Numbered from the stretch's first letter, positions 1-9,786 are shown. The stretch: DNA of 64,000 nucleotides from Mesorhizobium sp. NZP2077 (GCF_013170805.1 NZ_CP051293.1:4160001-4224000), one strand, 5' to 3'. Notes: generated from the sequence alone by a model not told the origin. Translations and numbers: made by a program.

Positions 1-1013
1 GCTGCGATCAGGATGCGGTCGATGCGCCGCGAGAAGAGGTCGGTGAGGAAGCTGCCCCGGCCAGGGCGGAAACAGCTCAGAATCTCGGTCACGGCGCGCT
101 CGAGGTCGGCCATGGCGCCGGGGCCGGCGTTCAGTGCCTGCATGGCATCGATCAGCACGATCTGGCGGTCCAAACGCGTGATGTGTTCGCGGAAGAAGGG
201 CTTCACGACATGCGTCTTGTAGGCTTCGTAGCGCCTCTCCATCATGGCGTGCAGCGATCCCGGGCGCGGACGCCTGTCGAGGCCGGCCAGCGGCGCGAAG
301 GTCAGCGCGGGCGAGCCTTCGAGGTCGCCTGGCATCAGGAAGCGACCGGGCGGCAGGGTCGAAAGCGCGCGTTCGTCGAGCTTGCAGGCCTTGAGATAGG
401 CGGCGAAACTTTCGGCCAAGCGCCGTGCGGTCATCTCGTCGGCGTCGGCATTCGGATCGATCTCGGCCGAAATCGCTCGCCAGGCCCGCGAAAGATCCTC
501 GCGCACCGGCAAAGTGGCCATCTCGATGGCCTCACGTGAAAAATCGGCGAAGGATTTGCCGAGCAGCGGCAGGTCGAGCAGCCATTCACCGGGGTAGTCG
601 ACGATATCGACCGACAGTTTGCCGGAGGAGAACATGCGGCTCCAGCCGGAAGCCGCTTCGTATTCGATGGTCAGCCGCAGTTCCGAGATGGCGCGTGTCG
701 AATCGGGCCAGACGCGGTCGTTGACCAATGCGGCGATGTGATCCTCGTACTGGAAGCGCGGCACGGCGTCGTCAGGCTGTTCTTCGAGGAAGGCGCGCGC
801 GATCCGCCCGGATTTCTGCGCCTCAAACAGCGGCGGGCGTCCGCCATGGATCAGATTGTGGACCAGCGCGGAGATGAACACCGTCTTGCCCGCGCGTGAA
901 AGACCCGTGACACCCAACCGCATCGACGGCGAAAAAAGCCCGGTGGCGCGTCCCGACAGCGTATCGAGGGCAATTCTTGCCTCGTCGGTGAAGGTGGTCA
1001 GCGATGATGCCAA
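1..1013 (-). CDS. ycjX: YcjX-family GTP-binding protein, cut by left window edge
   Basis: Reading the complement from a TTG at 1013 gives LASSLTTFTDEARIALDTL and, about 30 residues in, LGVTGLSRAGKTVF, a Walker A/P-loop (GLSRAGKT) typical of the YcjX family (formerly DUF463), followed by ISALVHNL. The frame stays open to base 1, so about 337 residues are present and the C-terminus of a roughly 480-residue family is missing. The family is a cytosolic P-loop NTPase of poorly known function, linked to stress responses in enterobacteria. The TTG start is my choice: the codons just upstream offer no ATG or GTG, and a purine-rich GAGAGA lies a few bases before it. Confidence 0.8.
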   Translation of the reverse strand, partial: MASSLTTFTDEARIALDTLSGRATGLFSPSMRLGVTGLSRAGKTVFISALVHNLIHGGRPPLFEAQKSGRIARAFLEEQPDDAVPRFQYEDHIAALVNDRVWPDSTRAISELRLTIEYEAASGWSRMFSSGKLSVDIVDYPGEWLLDLPLLGKSFADFSREAIEMATLPVREDLSRAWRAISAEIDPNADADEMTARRLAESFAAYLKACKLDERALSTLPPGRFLMPGDLEGSPALTFAPLAGLDRRPRPGSLHAMMERRYEAYKTHVVKPFFREHITRLDRQIVLIDAMQALNAGPGAMADLERAVTEILSCFRPGRGSFLTDLFSRRIDRILIA

Positions 1014-1100
1014 AATGTGATCTCTCGGGCTTGCGTCCGTCCGATATAGGCGTTGGAACCCGGCTTTGAAATGGCGCCGGAAATTGGCATCTAATCGATG

Positions 1101-1604
1101 CTAGAGATCGGCCGGTGTCAGAAACGCTTCGAGATAACCCGCTTCCTGGCTTGCTTTCGCCAATTCGTCCAGAAAACGAACCACCGCCAGGCCTGAGGTC
1201 GGGAAACCGTGATTGAGCAGCGCACGCGCCGTCTCGTCGCCATCGCCCGAGACCGCCATGGCAAGGTCCTCCGTCATCGGGTTGTGGCCGATGACCAGCA
1301 GTGAACCCGGCCCGCCATGCTCCCGGATAAGGCGCAGATAGCCGGCGGCGTCTTCGCTGTAGAGCGTGTCGAGAAACAGCACCTTGCCGGTATCGGTCTG
1401 GCCGGCCAGGCCTTCGAGCGTTTCCTTGGCGCGCCTAGCGTTGGAGCACAATGTCAGGTCGGGGACATAGCCACGTGAGCGCATGGCGGTGCCCATGATC
1501 TCGGCGTCGGCGCGGCCGGATGGGTCGAGCGGGCGATCGAAATCACGCATGCCGGGCAGCGCCCAGCCGGCCTTGGCGTGTCGCAACAGATAGAGCCTGC
1601 TCAC
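1101..1604 (-). CDS. SixA-like histidine phosphatase
   Basis: The 167-residue protein belongs to the histidine phosphatase (phosphoglycerate mutase-like) superfamily. It opens with MSRLYLLRHAKAG, carrying the RHA/RHG catalytic histidine at residue 9, and has a second catalytic His in VIGHNPMTED near residue 107. Length and motif match SixA, which removes phosphate from phosphohistidine on phosphotransfer proteins; the actual substrate here is unknown. It is divergent from dksA, with 276 bases between the two starts. The ATG at 1604 gives the conserved N-terminus. Confidence 0.85.
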   Translation of the reverse strand: MSRLYLLRHAKAGWALPGMRDFDRPLDPSGRADAEIMGTAMRSRGYVPDLTLCSNARRAKETLEGLAGQTDTGKVLFLDTLYSEDAAGYLRLIREHGGPGSLLVIGHNPMTEDLAMAVSGDGDETARALLNHGFPTSGLAVVRFLDELAKASQEAGYLEAFLTPADL

Positions 1605-1880
1605 CCAACCTCCAATGATGCCGATGCCGAAGCGGGATTGCGATTAGCCACGAGAAGGGCATTGCGCACAATGGTCCATGTTCTTGCGGGCGAGCAATTG
1701 CGCATAACACTACGTGGCAAAGGGTTGCGGCACTTTCGCCATCGAATCAGCGGCATGCCGTTCGAGCGCGTGCCGCCAGGGCACATTAACAATTGCGTGA
1801 GTCGGTGGCCGATTGCGCTTGTGCAGGCGTCGGGCGGCGAATATATAGGCGCGAAATTTGGGGCAGTTTGGGTGAGTCGA

Positions 1881-2297
1881 ATGAACGACATCGTTACCGC
1901 CGATTACGTACCCTCCGAAGACGAGCCGTTCATGAACGAACGGCAGAAATCCTACTTCCGCCTGAAGCTTGTTACCTGGAAAAATGACATATTGCGCGAA
2001 GCGCGCGAAACTCTCGAAATCCTGCAGCAGGAAAACGCCAACCACCCCGACCTCGCCGACCGCGCCTCTTCGGAAACAGACCGCGCCATCGAGCTCAGGG
2101 CCCGCGATCGTCAGCGGAAACTCATTTCAAAGATCGATTCGGCGCTCCAGCGCATCGATGAAGGCACTTACGGCTACTGCGAGGAAACCGGCGAGCCGAT
2201 CGCGCTGAAGCGGCTTGACGCGCGTCCGATCGCCACCTTGTCGATCGAAGCGCAGGAACGGCACGAGCGCCGCGAAAAAGTCTATCGCGACGACTGA
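1881..2297 (+). CDS. dksA: RNA polymerase-binding transcription factor DksA
   Basis: The 138-residue protein begins MNDIVTADYVPSEDEPF. It contains the coiled-coil tip motif DLADRA (DxxDxA), which in E. coli DksA reaches the polymerase active site and works with ppGpp. The zinc-finger region reads YGYCEETGEPI and, at the second half, LSIEAQERHE, so only one of the four zinc cysteines remains; Cys-poor DksA versions are known in alphaproteobacteria. A longer frame from 1578 exists but overlaps the divergent phosphatase and has unlike composition, so the ATG at 1881 is preferred. A clear terminator follows. Upstream bases 1605-1880 hold the divergent promoters; I cannot place -35/-10 boxes with confidence. 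Confidence 0.93.
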   Translation: MNDIVTADYVPSEDEPFMNERQKSYFRLKLVTWKNDILREARETLEILQQENANHPDLADRASSETDRAIELRARDRQRKLISKIDSALQRIDEGTYGYCEETGEPIALKRLDARPIATLSIEAQERHERREKVYRDD

Positions 2298-2347
2298 CGT
2301 ATTGCTTCTGGGCCTGATCTCAGGCCAGTTGTAATGAAATTGTTATC

Positions 2348-2378
2348 AAAAAATGGCCGGGTTTCCCGGCCATTTTTG
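2348..2378 (+). terminator. Rho-independent terminator of dksA
   Basis: A perfect stem ATGGCCGGG / CCCGGCCAT closes a TTT loop, is flanked by an A-run upstream and followed by TTTTTGTT. It lies 50 bases after the dksA stop. The A-run on the other side could also let it serve the convergent gene at 2461-3219. Confidence 0.9.
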
Positions 2379-2460
2379 TTGGTGCGTGACAAATCGATTG
2401 CAGCAAACGAAAGCAAATCTCGGCCAGATTACCGGCCGGGCGGGGCGCCTCAGGCGCCAA

Positions 2461-3219
2461 TCATCTCTTCTGGCTTGAGAGTTCGCCCAGCAGCTTGGTC
2501 ATCTCATCGTCGAGCGACTGCGGCGCCTTGGCTGCCGGTTTGCCCACCGGACCGCCGGAGCGGGGCTGGTCGAGCGAAAATTCGAGGTCCTTCATCAACG
2601 TTTCGTCGATGCTGTCCTGCCTTGGCGGCGGTGGTGGCGCGTGCCTGATGGCATTGGCGTTGGCGGAGCCGTAGGCAGGCAGCGGCGTAACATTGGTCGA
2701 TTGATAGGCCTGCGTCACCGGTTTTGGTGCGGGCGCCGGGGCCGGTGGCGGCGCTGCCGGGCGCGGGCGGGCAGGCGGCGCGGCCGCGGTCATCGGTTGC
2801 GGCACCGGTGCCGGTCGTGCCGGTGCGTGAGCCGGCTGAGGCGGCCGCGGTTTGGCCGCCGGGGCCGCGGTGGCCGGGACAGGCTGCAGGCCGCCATCTC
2901 CCGTCAGCGCCGGACGGCGCGGGGCGGCAAGACGGATGTCGCGCTCGACGACGACGTCGGTCGGGCCGCCAATCAGAAGCAGGTGCTCGATGTCGTCGCG
3001 GCGCACCAATACCAGCCGGCGATGGCTGTCGACGGCGGTGGCGTCCATGACGGCGAGCCGCGTCTTGCGGTTCCGGCCACCCGCGACAAACGTGCCGAAG
3101 GTCAGGTTGCGCACGAGCCTGATGATGACAAGCACGATGACCAACAAGATCAGCGCCGCGAAGGTCCACAGGAGTGCCGCCGCATAACCAGGGCCCGCCA
3201 CGCTATCCAGCCACTGCAT
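2461..3219 (-). CDS. FliO-like membrane-anchored protein
   Basis: The 252-residue protein has one N-terminal membrane segment (about residues 12-36, rich in Leu, Ile and Val) followed by a short FliO-like domain containing LAVMDATAVDSHRRLVLVRR and HLLLIGG. The C-terminal half is low-complexity Ala/Pro, then a charged tail ending LSSQKR. FliO assists assembly of the flagellar export gate, but no other flagellar gene is nearby, so a flagellar role is not shown. It sits between dksA (convergent) and cckA (divergent), an order that I recall from other Rhizobiales. The start MQWLDSV at 3219 is the only reasonable ATG before the membrane segment. Confidence 0.7.
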   Translation of the reverse strand: MQWLDSVAGPGYAAALLWTFAALILLVIVLVIIRLVRNLTFGTFVAGGRNRKTRLAVMDATAVDSHRRLVLVRRDDIEHLLLIGGPTDVVVERDIRLAAPRRPALTGDGGLQPVPATAAPAAKPRPPQPAHAPARPAPVPQPMTAAAPPARPRPAAPPPAPAPAPKPVTQAYQSTNVTPLPAYGSANANAIRHAPPPPPRQDSIDETLMKDLEFSLDQPRSGGPVGKPAAKAPQSLDDEMTKLLGELSSQKR

Positions 3220-3390
3220 TGGTTTCCCCTGATCGGTTTTGGAAAGTGACGCGACACTAGACCGTTGCGACTGGCTACCGCAAGTTGCCTTTCACGCATC
3301 GTGAACAGCTTGAAACACGGCCGGCATCATTTTTATCTGACATTTGCCGCCCGGGCCTTTTCCGGACCAGGAGAATGTGATTCAACCGGC

Positions 3391-3495
3391 TAAAGCGCGT
3401 CGCGCTGACGCCGATTCATGCGACGCGCTTCAGGTCCTTGTTTTCATGCATGTCATTTTCCCAAAACCGAACTCACTTTTGGGCGACATGCATTA
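3391..3495 (+). repeat. Intergenic repeat, copy A (upstream of cckA)
   Basis: About 105 bases, matching 6112-6214 over the whole length with scattered changes. It is built of two hairpins: an outer TAAAGCGCG... / ...CGCGCTT arm, then a second arm with ATGCATGTC ... GACATGCAT enclosing CCCAAAA / TTTTGGG. It fills much of the 318-base gap between the FliO-like gene and cckA (3220-3537). In the rest of that gap I see no gene; it must hold the two divergent promoters. An in-frame start at 3418 inside this repeat would extend cckA artificially. Confidence 0.88.
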
Positions 3496-3537
3496 GGGGC
3501 GGGTGTCGGAACGTCGGACTTCACGAGCAGGGGGCAT

Positions 3538-6114
3538 ATGGCCAAGGAAGCGCGCGGCGATTTCTATCCGGTACCGATCGTCGACCAGAACACGCGACCG
3601 GGCGCGGTCACCCGGCTCATCATCTTCATCGTCGTTCTGACGGGCGCCGCGATCATCTTCGGCCTGTTCCGCGAGCGCCTCGGCGACCCGTTCCTGCTCG
3701 GCATGCTGGGCGTGCTGGCGATGATCGGCGTTGGCTTCCTGTTCGCGACCGCGATCGGCTTCGTACAGGTGACGCCGCGCTCGACCGGCGATGAACTGTC
3801 CAAGGCTTTCGTCGATTCGATGGCACAGGGCCTGCTGGTGACGGACACCAAGGGCCGCGTCGTCTACGCCAATCGGGCCTATGCAGACATGACTGGAGCC
3901 TCCTCGGCCGCCGACCTCAAGACGGTCGAAGGGCTGCTTTCGGATGTTCCCGAGGCCTCGGTGACCATTTACCGGCTGGCATCCGGCCTGCGTGACGGCC
4001 AGCCGGGCGACGGCGAATTTCGGCTGGCGCAGTCGATCCGACCCGGCGCCGACCCGGGCGCCCGCTGGTACAGGGCGCGTGCCCGCACGTTCAGCGTTCC
4101 GGGCCAGCGATTGCCGATGCTGGCCTGGCAACTCTCCGACATTTCGCAGGAACGGGCGGAGCAGGAGCGTTTCTTCCTCGACCTGCAGAAGGCCATCGAT
4201 CATCTCGACCATGCCCCAGCCGGCTTCTTTTCGGCCGACCAGGACGGGCGGGTCACCTACATCAACGCCACGCTGGCGGAATGGCTGGGCATCGATCTCG
4301 CCAGCTTCACGCCCGGCGCCGTAACCTTGCCTGATATCGTTGCCGGCGACGGCATGGCGTTGGTGCGCTCGGTCAAGGCCGATCCCGGCACGACGCGCAA
4401 CGCGGTCATCGATCTCGACCTGACGACGATGACGGGAGAGGCGCTGCCGGTGCGCTTCATGCATCGCGTTTCGGCCAGCCGCGAAGGTGTCGGCGGCCCG
4501 ACGCGCACGATCGTGCTCAACCGCACCCAGGGCGAGGATGCTTCGGCCGATCTGCGCGCTTCGGAAGTACGCTTCACCCGCTTCTTCAACTCAACGCCGA
4601 TGGCGATCGCGGGTGTCGATGCCAGCGGGCGCATCCTGCGCACCAACGCGCCGTTCCTGTCGCTGTTTTCCTCGGTCGTCGACCGGGACGCCGTGGATCG
4701 CCGCGTGCGGCTCGATACGGTGATCCATGAGCGCGAGCGGCCGGCTTTTGCCGCCGCATTCGAAAAAGCCCGGCAGCGGCAGGCCGACATCGAGCCGATC
4801 GACACCGTGCTGCCCGGTAACGAAGAGCGGCACATCCGATTCTACGTCAATGCCGTCGCCGATGGCACCGGCGGCGAGGGTGCCGAGGAATCGGCCATCG
4901 TCTACGCCGTCGACACGACCGAGCAGAAGGCGCTCGAAGGGCAGATGGCGCAAAGCCAGAAGATGCAGGCGGTCGGGCAACTCGCCGGTGGCATCGCCCA
5001 TGACTTCAACAATGTGCTGACCGCCATCATCATGGCTTCGGACCTGCTTTTGACCAATCACCGGCCGTCGGACCCGTCTTTCCCCGACATCATGAACATC
5101 AAGCAGAATGCCAACCGGGCGGCCTCGCTGGTCAGGCAGTTGCTGGCCTTCTCGCGCAAGCAGACGCTGCGGCCGGAAGTGCTGAACCTGACCGACGTGC
5201 TCGCCGATCTCAGGATGCTGCTGGCCCGCCTGGTCGGCAACGACATCAAGCTGAGGATCGACCACGGCCGCGACCTGTGGCCGGTGAAGGTCGATATCGG
5301 CCAGTTCGAGCAGGTGGTGGTCAATCTGGCGGTCAATGCGCGCGACGCGATGCCTGCCGGCGGCGATCTTACCGTGCGCACCCGCAACGTCACCGCCGAG
5401 GAATGCAAGACCTTCCCTTATCGCGAACTCACCGCGGCCGCCTATGTCGTGGTCGAAGCCGAGGACACCGGCAGCGGCATCGCGCCCGATGTGCTGAAGA
5501 AGATCTTCGAGCCGTTCTTCACTACCAAGGAGGTCGGCAAGGGCACCGGCCTTGGCCTGTCCATGGTCTACGGCATCATCAAGCAAACCGGCGGCTTCAT
5601 TTTCTGCGATTCCGAGGTCGGCAAGGGATCGACCTTCCGCATCTTCCTGCCGCGCCACATCGCGGAAGCGAAGACGGCGGCCGACCCCGGGGAAGCGCCA
5701 AGCGCAGCACCAGTCAAACCAGTCGACAGCACCAAGGACCTGTCCGGGTCAGCCACGGTGCTGCTGGTCGAGGACGAGGATGCCGTGCGCATGGGCGGCA
5801 TGCGAGCCCTGATTTCGCGCGGCTACACCGTGCACGAGGCATCCTCCGGCGTCGAGGCGCTGGAAGTGTTCGAAGCCTTGGGCGGCAAGGTCGACATCGT
5901 CGTTTCCGACGTGGTGATGCCGGAAATGGACGGGCCGACCCTGCTTGGCGAATTGCGCAAGCGCCAGCCGGACATCAAGTTCGTCTTCGTGTCCGGCTAT
6001 GCCGAGGATGCATTCGCCAGGAACCTGCCGGCCGACGCGCATTTCGGCTTCCTGCCGAAGCCGTTCTCGCTCAAGCAACTGGCGACGATCGTCAAGGACG
6101 TGCTTGAGTCCTAA
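3538..6114 (+). CDS. cckA: Cell-cycle hybrid histidine kinase CckA
   Basis: The 858-residue protein starts [11 protein letters not shown]. Two membrane helices (about 25-44 and 51-76) are followed by PAS-type sensor segments (about 100-450). A HisKA domain then carries GGIAHDFNN with the phospho-accepting His488, next comes an HATPase domain ([33 protein letters not shown]), and the C-terminal receiver carries Asp791 in [11 protein letters not shown]. This architecture and the motifs match CckA, which phosphorylates ChpT and through it CtrA and CpdR. The frame is open from 3418, but that part is repeat sequence; the ATG at 3538 gives the conserved N-terminus. The stop codon TAA at 6112 is supplied by the first bases of a second repeat copy. 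Confidence 0.93.
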   Translation: MAKEARGDFYPVPIVDQNTRPGAVTRLIIFIVVLTGAAIIFGLFRERLGDPFLLGMLGVLAMIGVGFLFATAIGFVQVTPRSTGDELSKAFVDSMAQGLLVTDTKGRVVYANRAYADMTGASSAADLKTVEGLLSDVPEASVTIYRLASGLRDGQPGDGEFRLAQSIRPGADPGARWYRARARTFSVPGQRLPMLAWQLSDISQERAEQERFFLDLQKAIDHLDHAPAGFFSADQDGRVTYINATLAEWLGIDLASFTPGAVTLPDIVAGDGMALVRSVKADPGTTRNAVIDLDLTTMTGEALPVRFMHRVSASREGVGGPTRTIVLNRTQGEDASADLRASEVRFTRFFNSTPMAIAGVDASGRILRTNAPFLSLFSSVVDRDAVDRRVRLDTVIHERERPAFAAAFEKARQRQADIEPIDTVLPGNEERHIRFYVNAVADGTGGEGAEESAIVYAVDTTEQKALEGQMAQSQKMQAVGQLAGGIAHDFNNVLTAIIMASDLLLTNHRPSDPSFPDIMNIKQNANRAASLVRQLLAFSRKQTLRPEVLNLTDVLADLRMLLARLVGNDIKLRIDHGRDLWPVKVDIGQFEQVVVNLAVNARDAMPAGGDLTVRTRNVTAEECKTFPYRELTAAAYVVVEAEDTGSGIAPDVLKKIFEPFFTTKEVGKGTGLGLSMVYGIIKQTGGFIFCDSEVGKGSTFRIFLPRHIAEAKTAADPGEAPSAAPVKPVDSTKDLSGSATVLLVEDEDAVRMGGMRALISRGYTVHEASSGVEALEVFEALGGKVDIVVSDVVMPEMDGPTLLGELRKRQPDIKFVFVSGYAEDAFARNLPADAHFGFLPKPFSLKQLATIVKDVLES

Positions 6115-6214
6115 AGCGCGTCGCGTCGAAACGGATTCATGCGCCGCGCTTTAGGTCTTGTTTTTATGCATGTCGTTTTCCCAAAACCGCGCTCACTTTT
6201 GGGCGACATGCATT
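6112..6214 (+). repeat. Intergenic repeat, copy B (downstream of cckA)
   Basis: Same orientation and sequence family as 3391-3495. The arm TAAAGCGCG pairs with CGCGCTTTA, then ATGCATGTCG pairs with CGACATGCAT. Its first three bases are the stop codon of cckA, so the insertion or its remodelling set the end of the kinase. It lies between cckA and the nucleoside phosphorylase gene. Confidence 0.88.
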
Positions 6215-6306
6215 GATTCTGCGCGCCCCAGTGACCGGTCTTGCACAACGCCGTGACAGCGCCATGATTGTGGATGAAACGGCAAGCGGGCTTGGGGGAG
6301 CAGCGG

Positions 6307-7020
6307 TTGACGCCACACATCGAGGCAGACAAGGGCGACTACGCCGAGACAGTGCTGTTGCCGGGTGATCCGCAGCGTGCGGAATGGATGGCGAAGACAT
6401 TTCTGGAAGCGCCGCGCCGCGTCAATCGCCGACGCGGTGCTCTGGGCTTTACCGGCCTGTTTCGCGGCCGGCCCATCAGCATTCAGTCGACGGGTATCGG
6501 CGTTTCATCGTTCCTGATCTATGTCCATGAGTTGCTTGACTATTATGGCGTCAGAACACTGATCCGCACCGGCACCTGCGGCGGCCTCAGCGACGAGGTA
6601 AAGCTGCGCAGCCTGGTGATCTCGCAAATGGCACGGCCGGAAAACACGGAGAGCGGTCAGGTCTTTGGCCTTTACGGAGCTGATACCGGCCCGGATCCGG
6701 CGCTGCTTGCTTGCGCCTTGGCCAAGGCGGCCGAACTCGGCATCGACCACCACGCCGGGCTGACAGCCTGCACCGACATATTTTACCATCCTGAAGCGCG
6801 CACCCGCTATGCCGAAGCAAGGGCGCTCGGGGCGCTGGCCGTGGACATGGAAACCAGTGCGCTCTACCGCATCTCGGCGCATTTCGGCGCAAGGGCCTTG
6901 TCGCTGCTGACCGTCGTCGACAATCTGGTTACCGGCGAACAGGCCGACTATTCCGAACGCCAGGCGCTTTTCGCCGATATGAGCCGGCTGGCGCTCGAAA
7001 TCGCTAGGGAAGGGCGCTAG
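6307..7020 (+). CDS. deoD: Purine nucleoside phosphorylase, DeoD type
   Basis: From a TTG at 6307 the protein is 237 residues, the usual size of hexameric DeoD-type enzymes, and begins (M)TPHIEADKGDYAE followed by VLLPGDPQRAEW. Family features include GFTGLFRGRPIS, RTGTCGGL (phosphate/nucleoside site) and AVDMETSALY, the ribose-binding ME pair. The enzyme cleaves purine nucleosides with phosphate to base and ribose-1-phosphate. A GGGGGAG ribosome site lies six bases before the TTG; the ATG at 6268 would add 13 residues absent from the family and has no such site. No other salvage gene is adjacent. Confidence 0.87.
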   Translation: MTPHIEADKGDYAETVLLPGDPQRAEWMAKTFLEAPRRVNRRRGALGFTGLFRGRPISIQSTGIGVSSFLIYVHELLDYYGVRTLIRTGTCGGLSDEVKLRSLVISQMARPENTESGQVFGLYGADTGPDPALLACALAKAAELGIDHHAGLTACTDIFYHPEARTRYAEARALGALAVDMETSALYRISAHFGARALSLLTVVDNLVTGEQADYSERQALFADMSRLALEIAREGR

Positions 7021-7078
7021 GCCGCTTCCCGCCGGCGCGGGACCCTACAGGGTTCCGCGTCGTTCGGGCCTCGCAGTC

Positions 7079-8992
7079 TCAGGCCCCAACCGGCTGGCCG
7101 TCCTTGCGGCGGATGGCGACGACCGATGGCCGCGGCGGCTGGCCGTCCTTGAAATCCGGCCACAACGACTGTGCCTTGTCGAGCGTTTCGGCATCCTCCG
7201 AGGGATGCTGGACCGAAAGGAACAGCGTCGTGCCATCCGGCGTGAAGCAAGGGCCGGTCGCTTCCGCGCCATGCGGGCAGGTGAACAGCAGCTTTGGCAG
7301 GCCACGCGCCGGACCTTCCGTGTCGACGCCATAGACGCCGTCCGGAAGGTCGAAATCATTAGCGCCGTCGGTCGCCACCCACAGCCGTCCGGCCGGATCG
7401 AAGGTGATGTTGTCGGGGCAGACGAACCAGCCATTGTCCGACGTGTCGGGATGGAAGGTGGCGCCGACTTTCGCGTCCTTGGGATTGCCGCAGAGCACGA
7501 ACAGGTCCCATGCATATTTCTCGGCGGTGTGGTCGGCGTCAGCGCCTCGGCCGCCGGGCGGGATCAGCTCGACTATGTGGCCCCAGAGGTTTTCGGGCCG
7601 CGTGTTGGCCGGATTGACCTTGGATTCGTCGCGCTTCTTGTTTTTGGTCATGACGGCGTAGACGCGGCCGGTGACCGGATTGGTCTCGATGTCCTCCGGC
7701 CGGTCCATCGGGGTCGCGCCGAGGGCATCCGCGGCAAGGCGCGTCTTCAACAGCACTTCGGCCTGGTCGGCAAAGCCGTTCTCGGCGGTGAGCTTGCCTT
7801 GGCCGTGAACCAGCGGCAGCCAGGTCATCGAGCCATCGGCATCGTAACGGGCGACCGATAGCACGCCATCGTCCAGAAGGCCGCTGCTGGAAGCCGGATT
7901 CGCCTTGTCGTAGGCCTTGTTCGAGACGTAGCGGTACATGTATTCGAAATAGTCGTCGTCGCCCATGTAGACGACGATGCGGCCGTCCTTGTTGAGGACG
8001 ACGGTCGAGGCCTCGTGCGACATGCGGCCAAGGGCCGTGCGCTTCACCGGCTTTGAGTGGGGATCATAAGGGTCGATCTCGACGACCCAGTCGAAGCGGT
8101 TCGGCTCGTTCGGCTCCTTGTCGATGTTGAAGCGGTCATGGAAACGGCCACGGCCATAGATGTCGGAGCCGTCGAAGCCGTAGCGGTCGAGAATGTCAGC
8201 GGCCGGCGCCTTTTTCGGGTCGCCGCCGAACAGGTCGGAAACGCCTTCCTCGCAGGTCAGCACGGTGCCCCAGGGGGTGAAGCCGCCGCTGCAATTGTAG
8301 CTGGTGCCGAGCACTTTTGTGCCGGTCGCGTCGGTGGACGTCTTGAGCAGCGCATGGCCTGCCACCGGTCCGGAAACCGTCATTTCGGTGGTGGCGGTGA
8401 TGCGGCGGTTGAGCGGGCTGTCCTCGACCGTTTGCCACTTGCCGTCCTTGAACATGATTTCAACGATCGAATGACCCATCGCCGCCAGGCCGAGATCGAC
8501 CTGTTCCTTGCTCATCGTCTTGCCGGCGTTGTCTTCGGTCATGCCGGGGAACATCACGTTGGGCGAGATGTATTCGTTATTGACGCAAAGCAGGCCATGG
8601 TCGGAGTTCACCGAACCCTTGGGCAACGGCAGGAAGGCGATGTAATCGCAGTTGTAGCCGAAGCGCTTTTCCTGTTCGGCGGCTGGAACCGTGTTACCGT
8701 CGAAAACCGGCAGGCCGGCGACAAGCGGATCGCCCCAGCGTGCGACAACAGTTGTTTCGTAACCTTCCGCGGCGGCGTGGGTCTTGTCATAGACGCGCTT
8801 CAGCTCGGGAAAACCGAGCGTGGAAAGTGCCGCAGCCGCATGTGTTTCGCCGGCAAACAACGAGCCGACAAAGCTGCCGCCGGCGATCAACGCACCGGAA
8901 GCAAGGCTGCCTTTCAGGAGGGTCCGGCGCGAGACGCGCTCGGCGATGATATCGCGAATGACAGGGGAGGATGAAGACGGGAAGTCGGCCAT
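7079..8992 (-). CDS. PhoX-family secreted alkaline phosphatase
   Basis: The 637-residue protein begins MADFPSSSSP and carries a twin-arginine signal SRRTLLKGSLASG at about residues 21-33, then a hydrophobic stretch and an Ala-rich cleavage region (ETHAAAA). The body matches the PhoX family (DUF839): FGYNCDYIAFLPLP, GLLCVNNEY, RMSHEAST, and a C-terminal beta-propeller region with WVATDGANDFD and GPCFTPDGTTLFLSVQHP. PhoX enzymes are calcium/iron-dependent phosphomonoesterases exported folded by Tat. A GAGAGG ribosome site precedes the ATG at 8992; a start 21 codons upstream lacks the family N-terminus. No Pho box could be assigned with confidence. Confidence 0.88.
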   Translation of the reverse strand: MADFPSSSSPVIRDIIAERVSRRTLLKGSLASGALIAGGSFVGSLFAGETHAAAALSTLGFPELKRVYDKTHAAAEGYETTVVARWGDPLVAGLPVFDGNTVPAAEQEKRFGYNCDYIAFLPLPKGSVNSDHGLLCVNNEYISPNVMFPGMTEDNAGKTMSKEQVDLGLAAMGHSIVEIMFKDGKWQTVEDSPLNRRITATTEMTVSGPVAGHALLKTSTDATGTKVLGTSYNCSGGFTPWGTVLTCEEGVSDLFGGDPKKAPAADILDRYGFDGSDIYGRGRFHDRFNIDKEPNEPNRFDWVVEIDPYDPHSKPVKRTALGRMSHEASTVVLNKDGRIVVYMGDDDYFEYMYRYVSNKAYDKANPASSSGLLDDGVLSVARYDADGSMTWLPLVHGQGKLTAENGFADQAEVLLKTRLAADALGATPMDRPEDIETNPVTGRVYAVMTKNKKRDESKVNPANTRPENLWGHIVELIPPGGRGADADHTAEKYAWDLFVLCGNPKDAKVGATFHPDTSDNGWFVCPDNITFDPAGRLWVATDGANDFDLPDGVYGVDTEGPARGLPKLLFTCPHGAEATGPCFTPDGTTLFLSVQHPSEDAETLDKAQSLWPDFKDGQPPRPSVVAIRRKDGQPVGA

Positions 8993-9123
8993 GTGTCTGC
9001 CTCTCGATGTGGATGGGTGACGGCGCAACGCTGCCCTATCCAGTTTCGGCAACATCCAGATGACATGAGAAGGCGGACACGGCTTGTGGCTGCATGGAGG
9101 CGGCGCCGTTGCCAGGGAAAGGC

Positions 9124-9531
9124 CTACTGATTGGCTCCCTTGGTACAGGTCGAGGCGGTGAAGGCGCCGTCGGGCTGCTTCATGATGATGTCGAAGGAGG
9201 GCGGGCTCTGGCCGTCCAGCGTTGCCTGGGTCATCGACAGCGCGTTGCCGCCGGCGGTGTAGCCGCCGAGCGGCCCCAGCCAGGAGATCACGCCGTTTGC
9301 GTCCATCTGGTAATTATAGCCCTGTTGGACGGTCCCGAAAGTGACGGGGCCCGTATAGACATTTCCCTTGATGGTGATGTCGCCGAGGTTGATGAACATG
9401 CCGAGCAGGTAGACTTCGCAGTGATAGGTGCCATCGGGCATCTTGCCGTCACTGAAGTCGGCCCGTGCTGCGCCGGTCGCAGTCGCCAGAAACACTATGC
9501 CGATCAAAATGCGTGAAATCAGGGATGCCAT
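9124..9531 (-). CDS. Small secreted protein of unknown function
   Basis: The 135-residue product has a signal peptide (MASLISRILIGIVFLATA, cleavage likely after ARA near residue 24). The mature part is about 110 residues and contains two cysteines (YHCEVY and STCTKG) that could form a disulfide, so a periplasmic or secreted location is inferred. I do not recognise the family. It stands alone between the PhoX-type gene and the urt promoter region, pointing away from urt. Confidence 0.7.
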   Translation of the reverse strand: MASLISRILIGIVFLATATGAARADFSDGKMPDGTYHCEVYLLGMFINLGDITIKGNVYTGPVTFGTVQQGYNYQMDANGVISWLGPLGGYTAGGNALSMTQATLDGQSPPSFDIIMKQPDGAFTASTCTKGANQ

Positions 9532-9663
9532 GACGTTGCTCGGTTAAGGAGCGAGCTTGCCCTATTTTTGCGCCTCGCCGCAACATTTTGTCGTCCGCGA
9601 CCCGGCGCGTTGAGGCCAAAATCTAGGCGTTTGGTAAAATTGGGCGAAAATTAGGCAGATGCC

Positions 9664-9678
9664 TTGTGCGCTGCGCAA
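9664..9678. promoter_or_regulatory. Possible NtrC-type enhancer site upstream of urtA
   Basis: TTGTGCGCTGCGCAA is a near-palindrome about 120 bases upstream of the sigma-54 element at 9787, the distance usual for enhancer-binding proteins. Its TGCGC...GCGCA core only loosely resembles the NtrC consensus, so the assignment is weak. In the rest of 9532-9846 (315 bases) I see AT-rich promoter DNA and no gene. Confidence 0.3.
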
Positions 9679-9786
9679 ATTTCCCTCAACCATTTTTTAA
9701 CCGGCTCTCTTTGGTTTGTTCGATCTAATATAATAACGGGCTGATAACGTTTGGTTATTTTCCACTTTTCAACGTCCCCGCAGCGG

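Noticed and set aside
1578..1880. 101-codon N-terminal extension of DksA
   Set aside because: It overlaps the divergent phosphatase start and lacks family likeness; DksA proteins are about 140 residues.
3418..3537. 40-codon N-terminal extension of CckA
   Set aside because: It is translated repeat sequence (copy A) with unnatural composition; the ATG at 3538 matches the family start.
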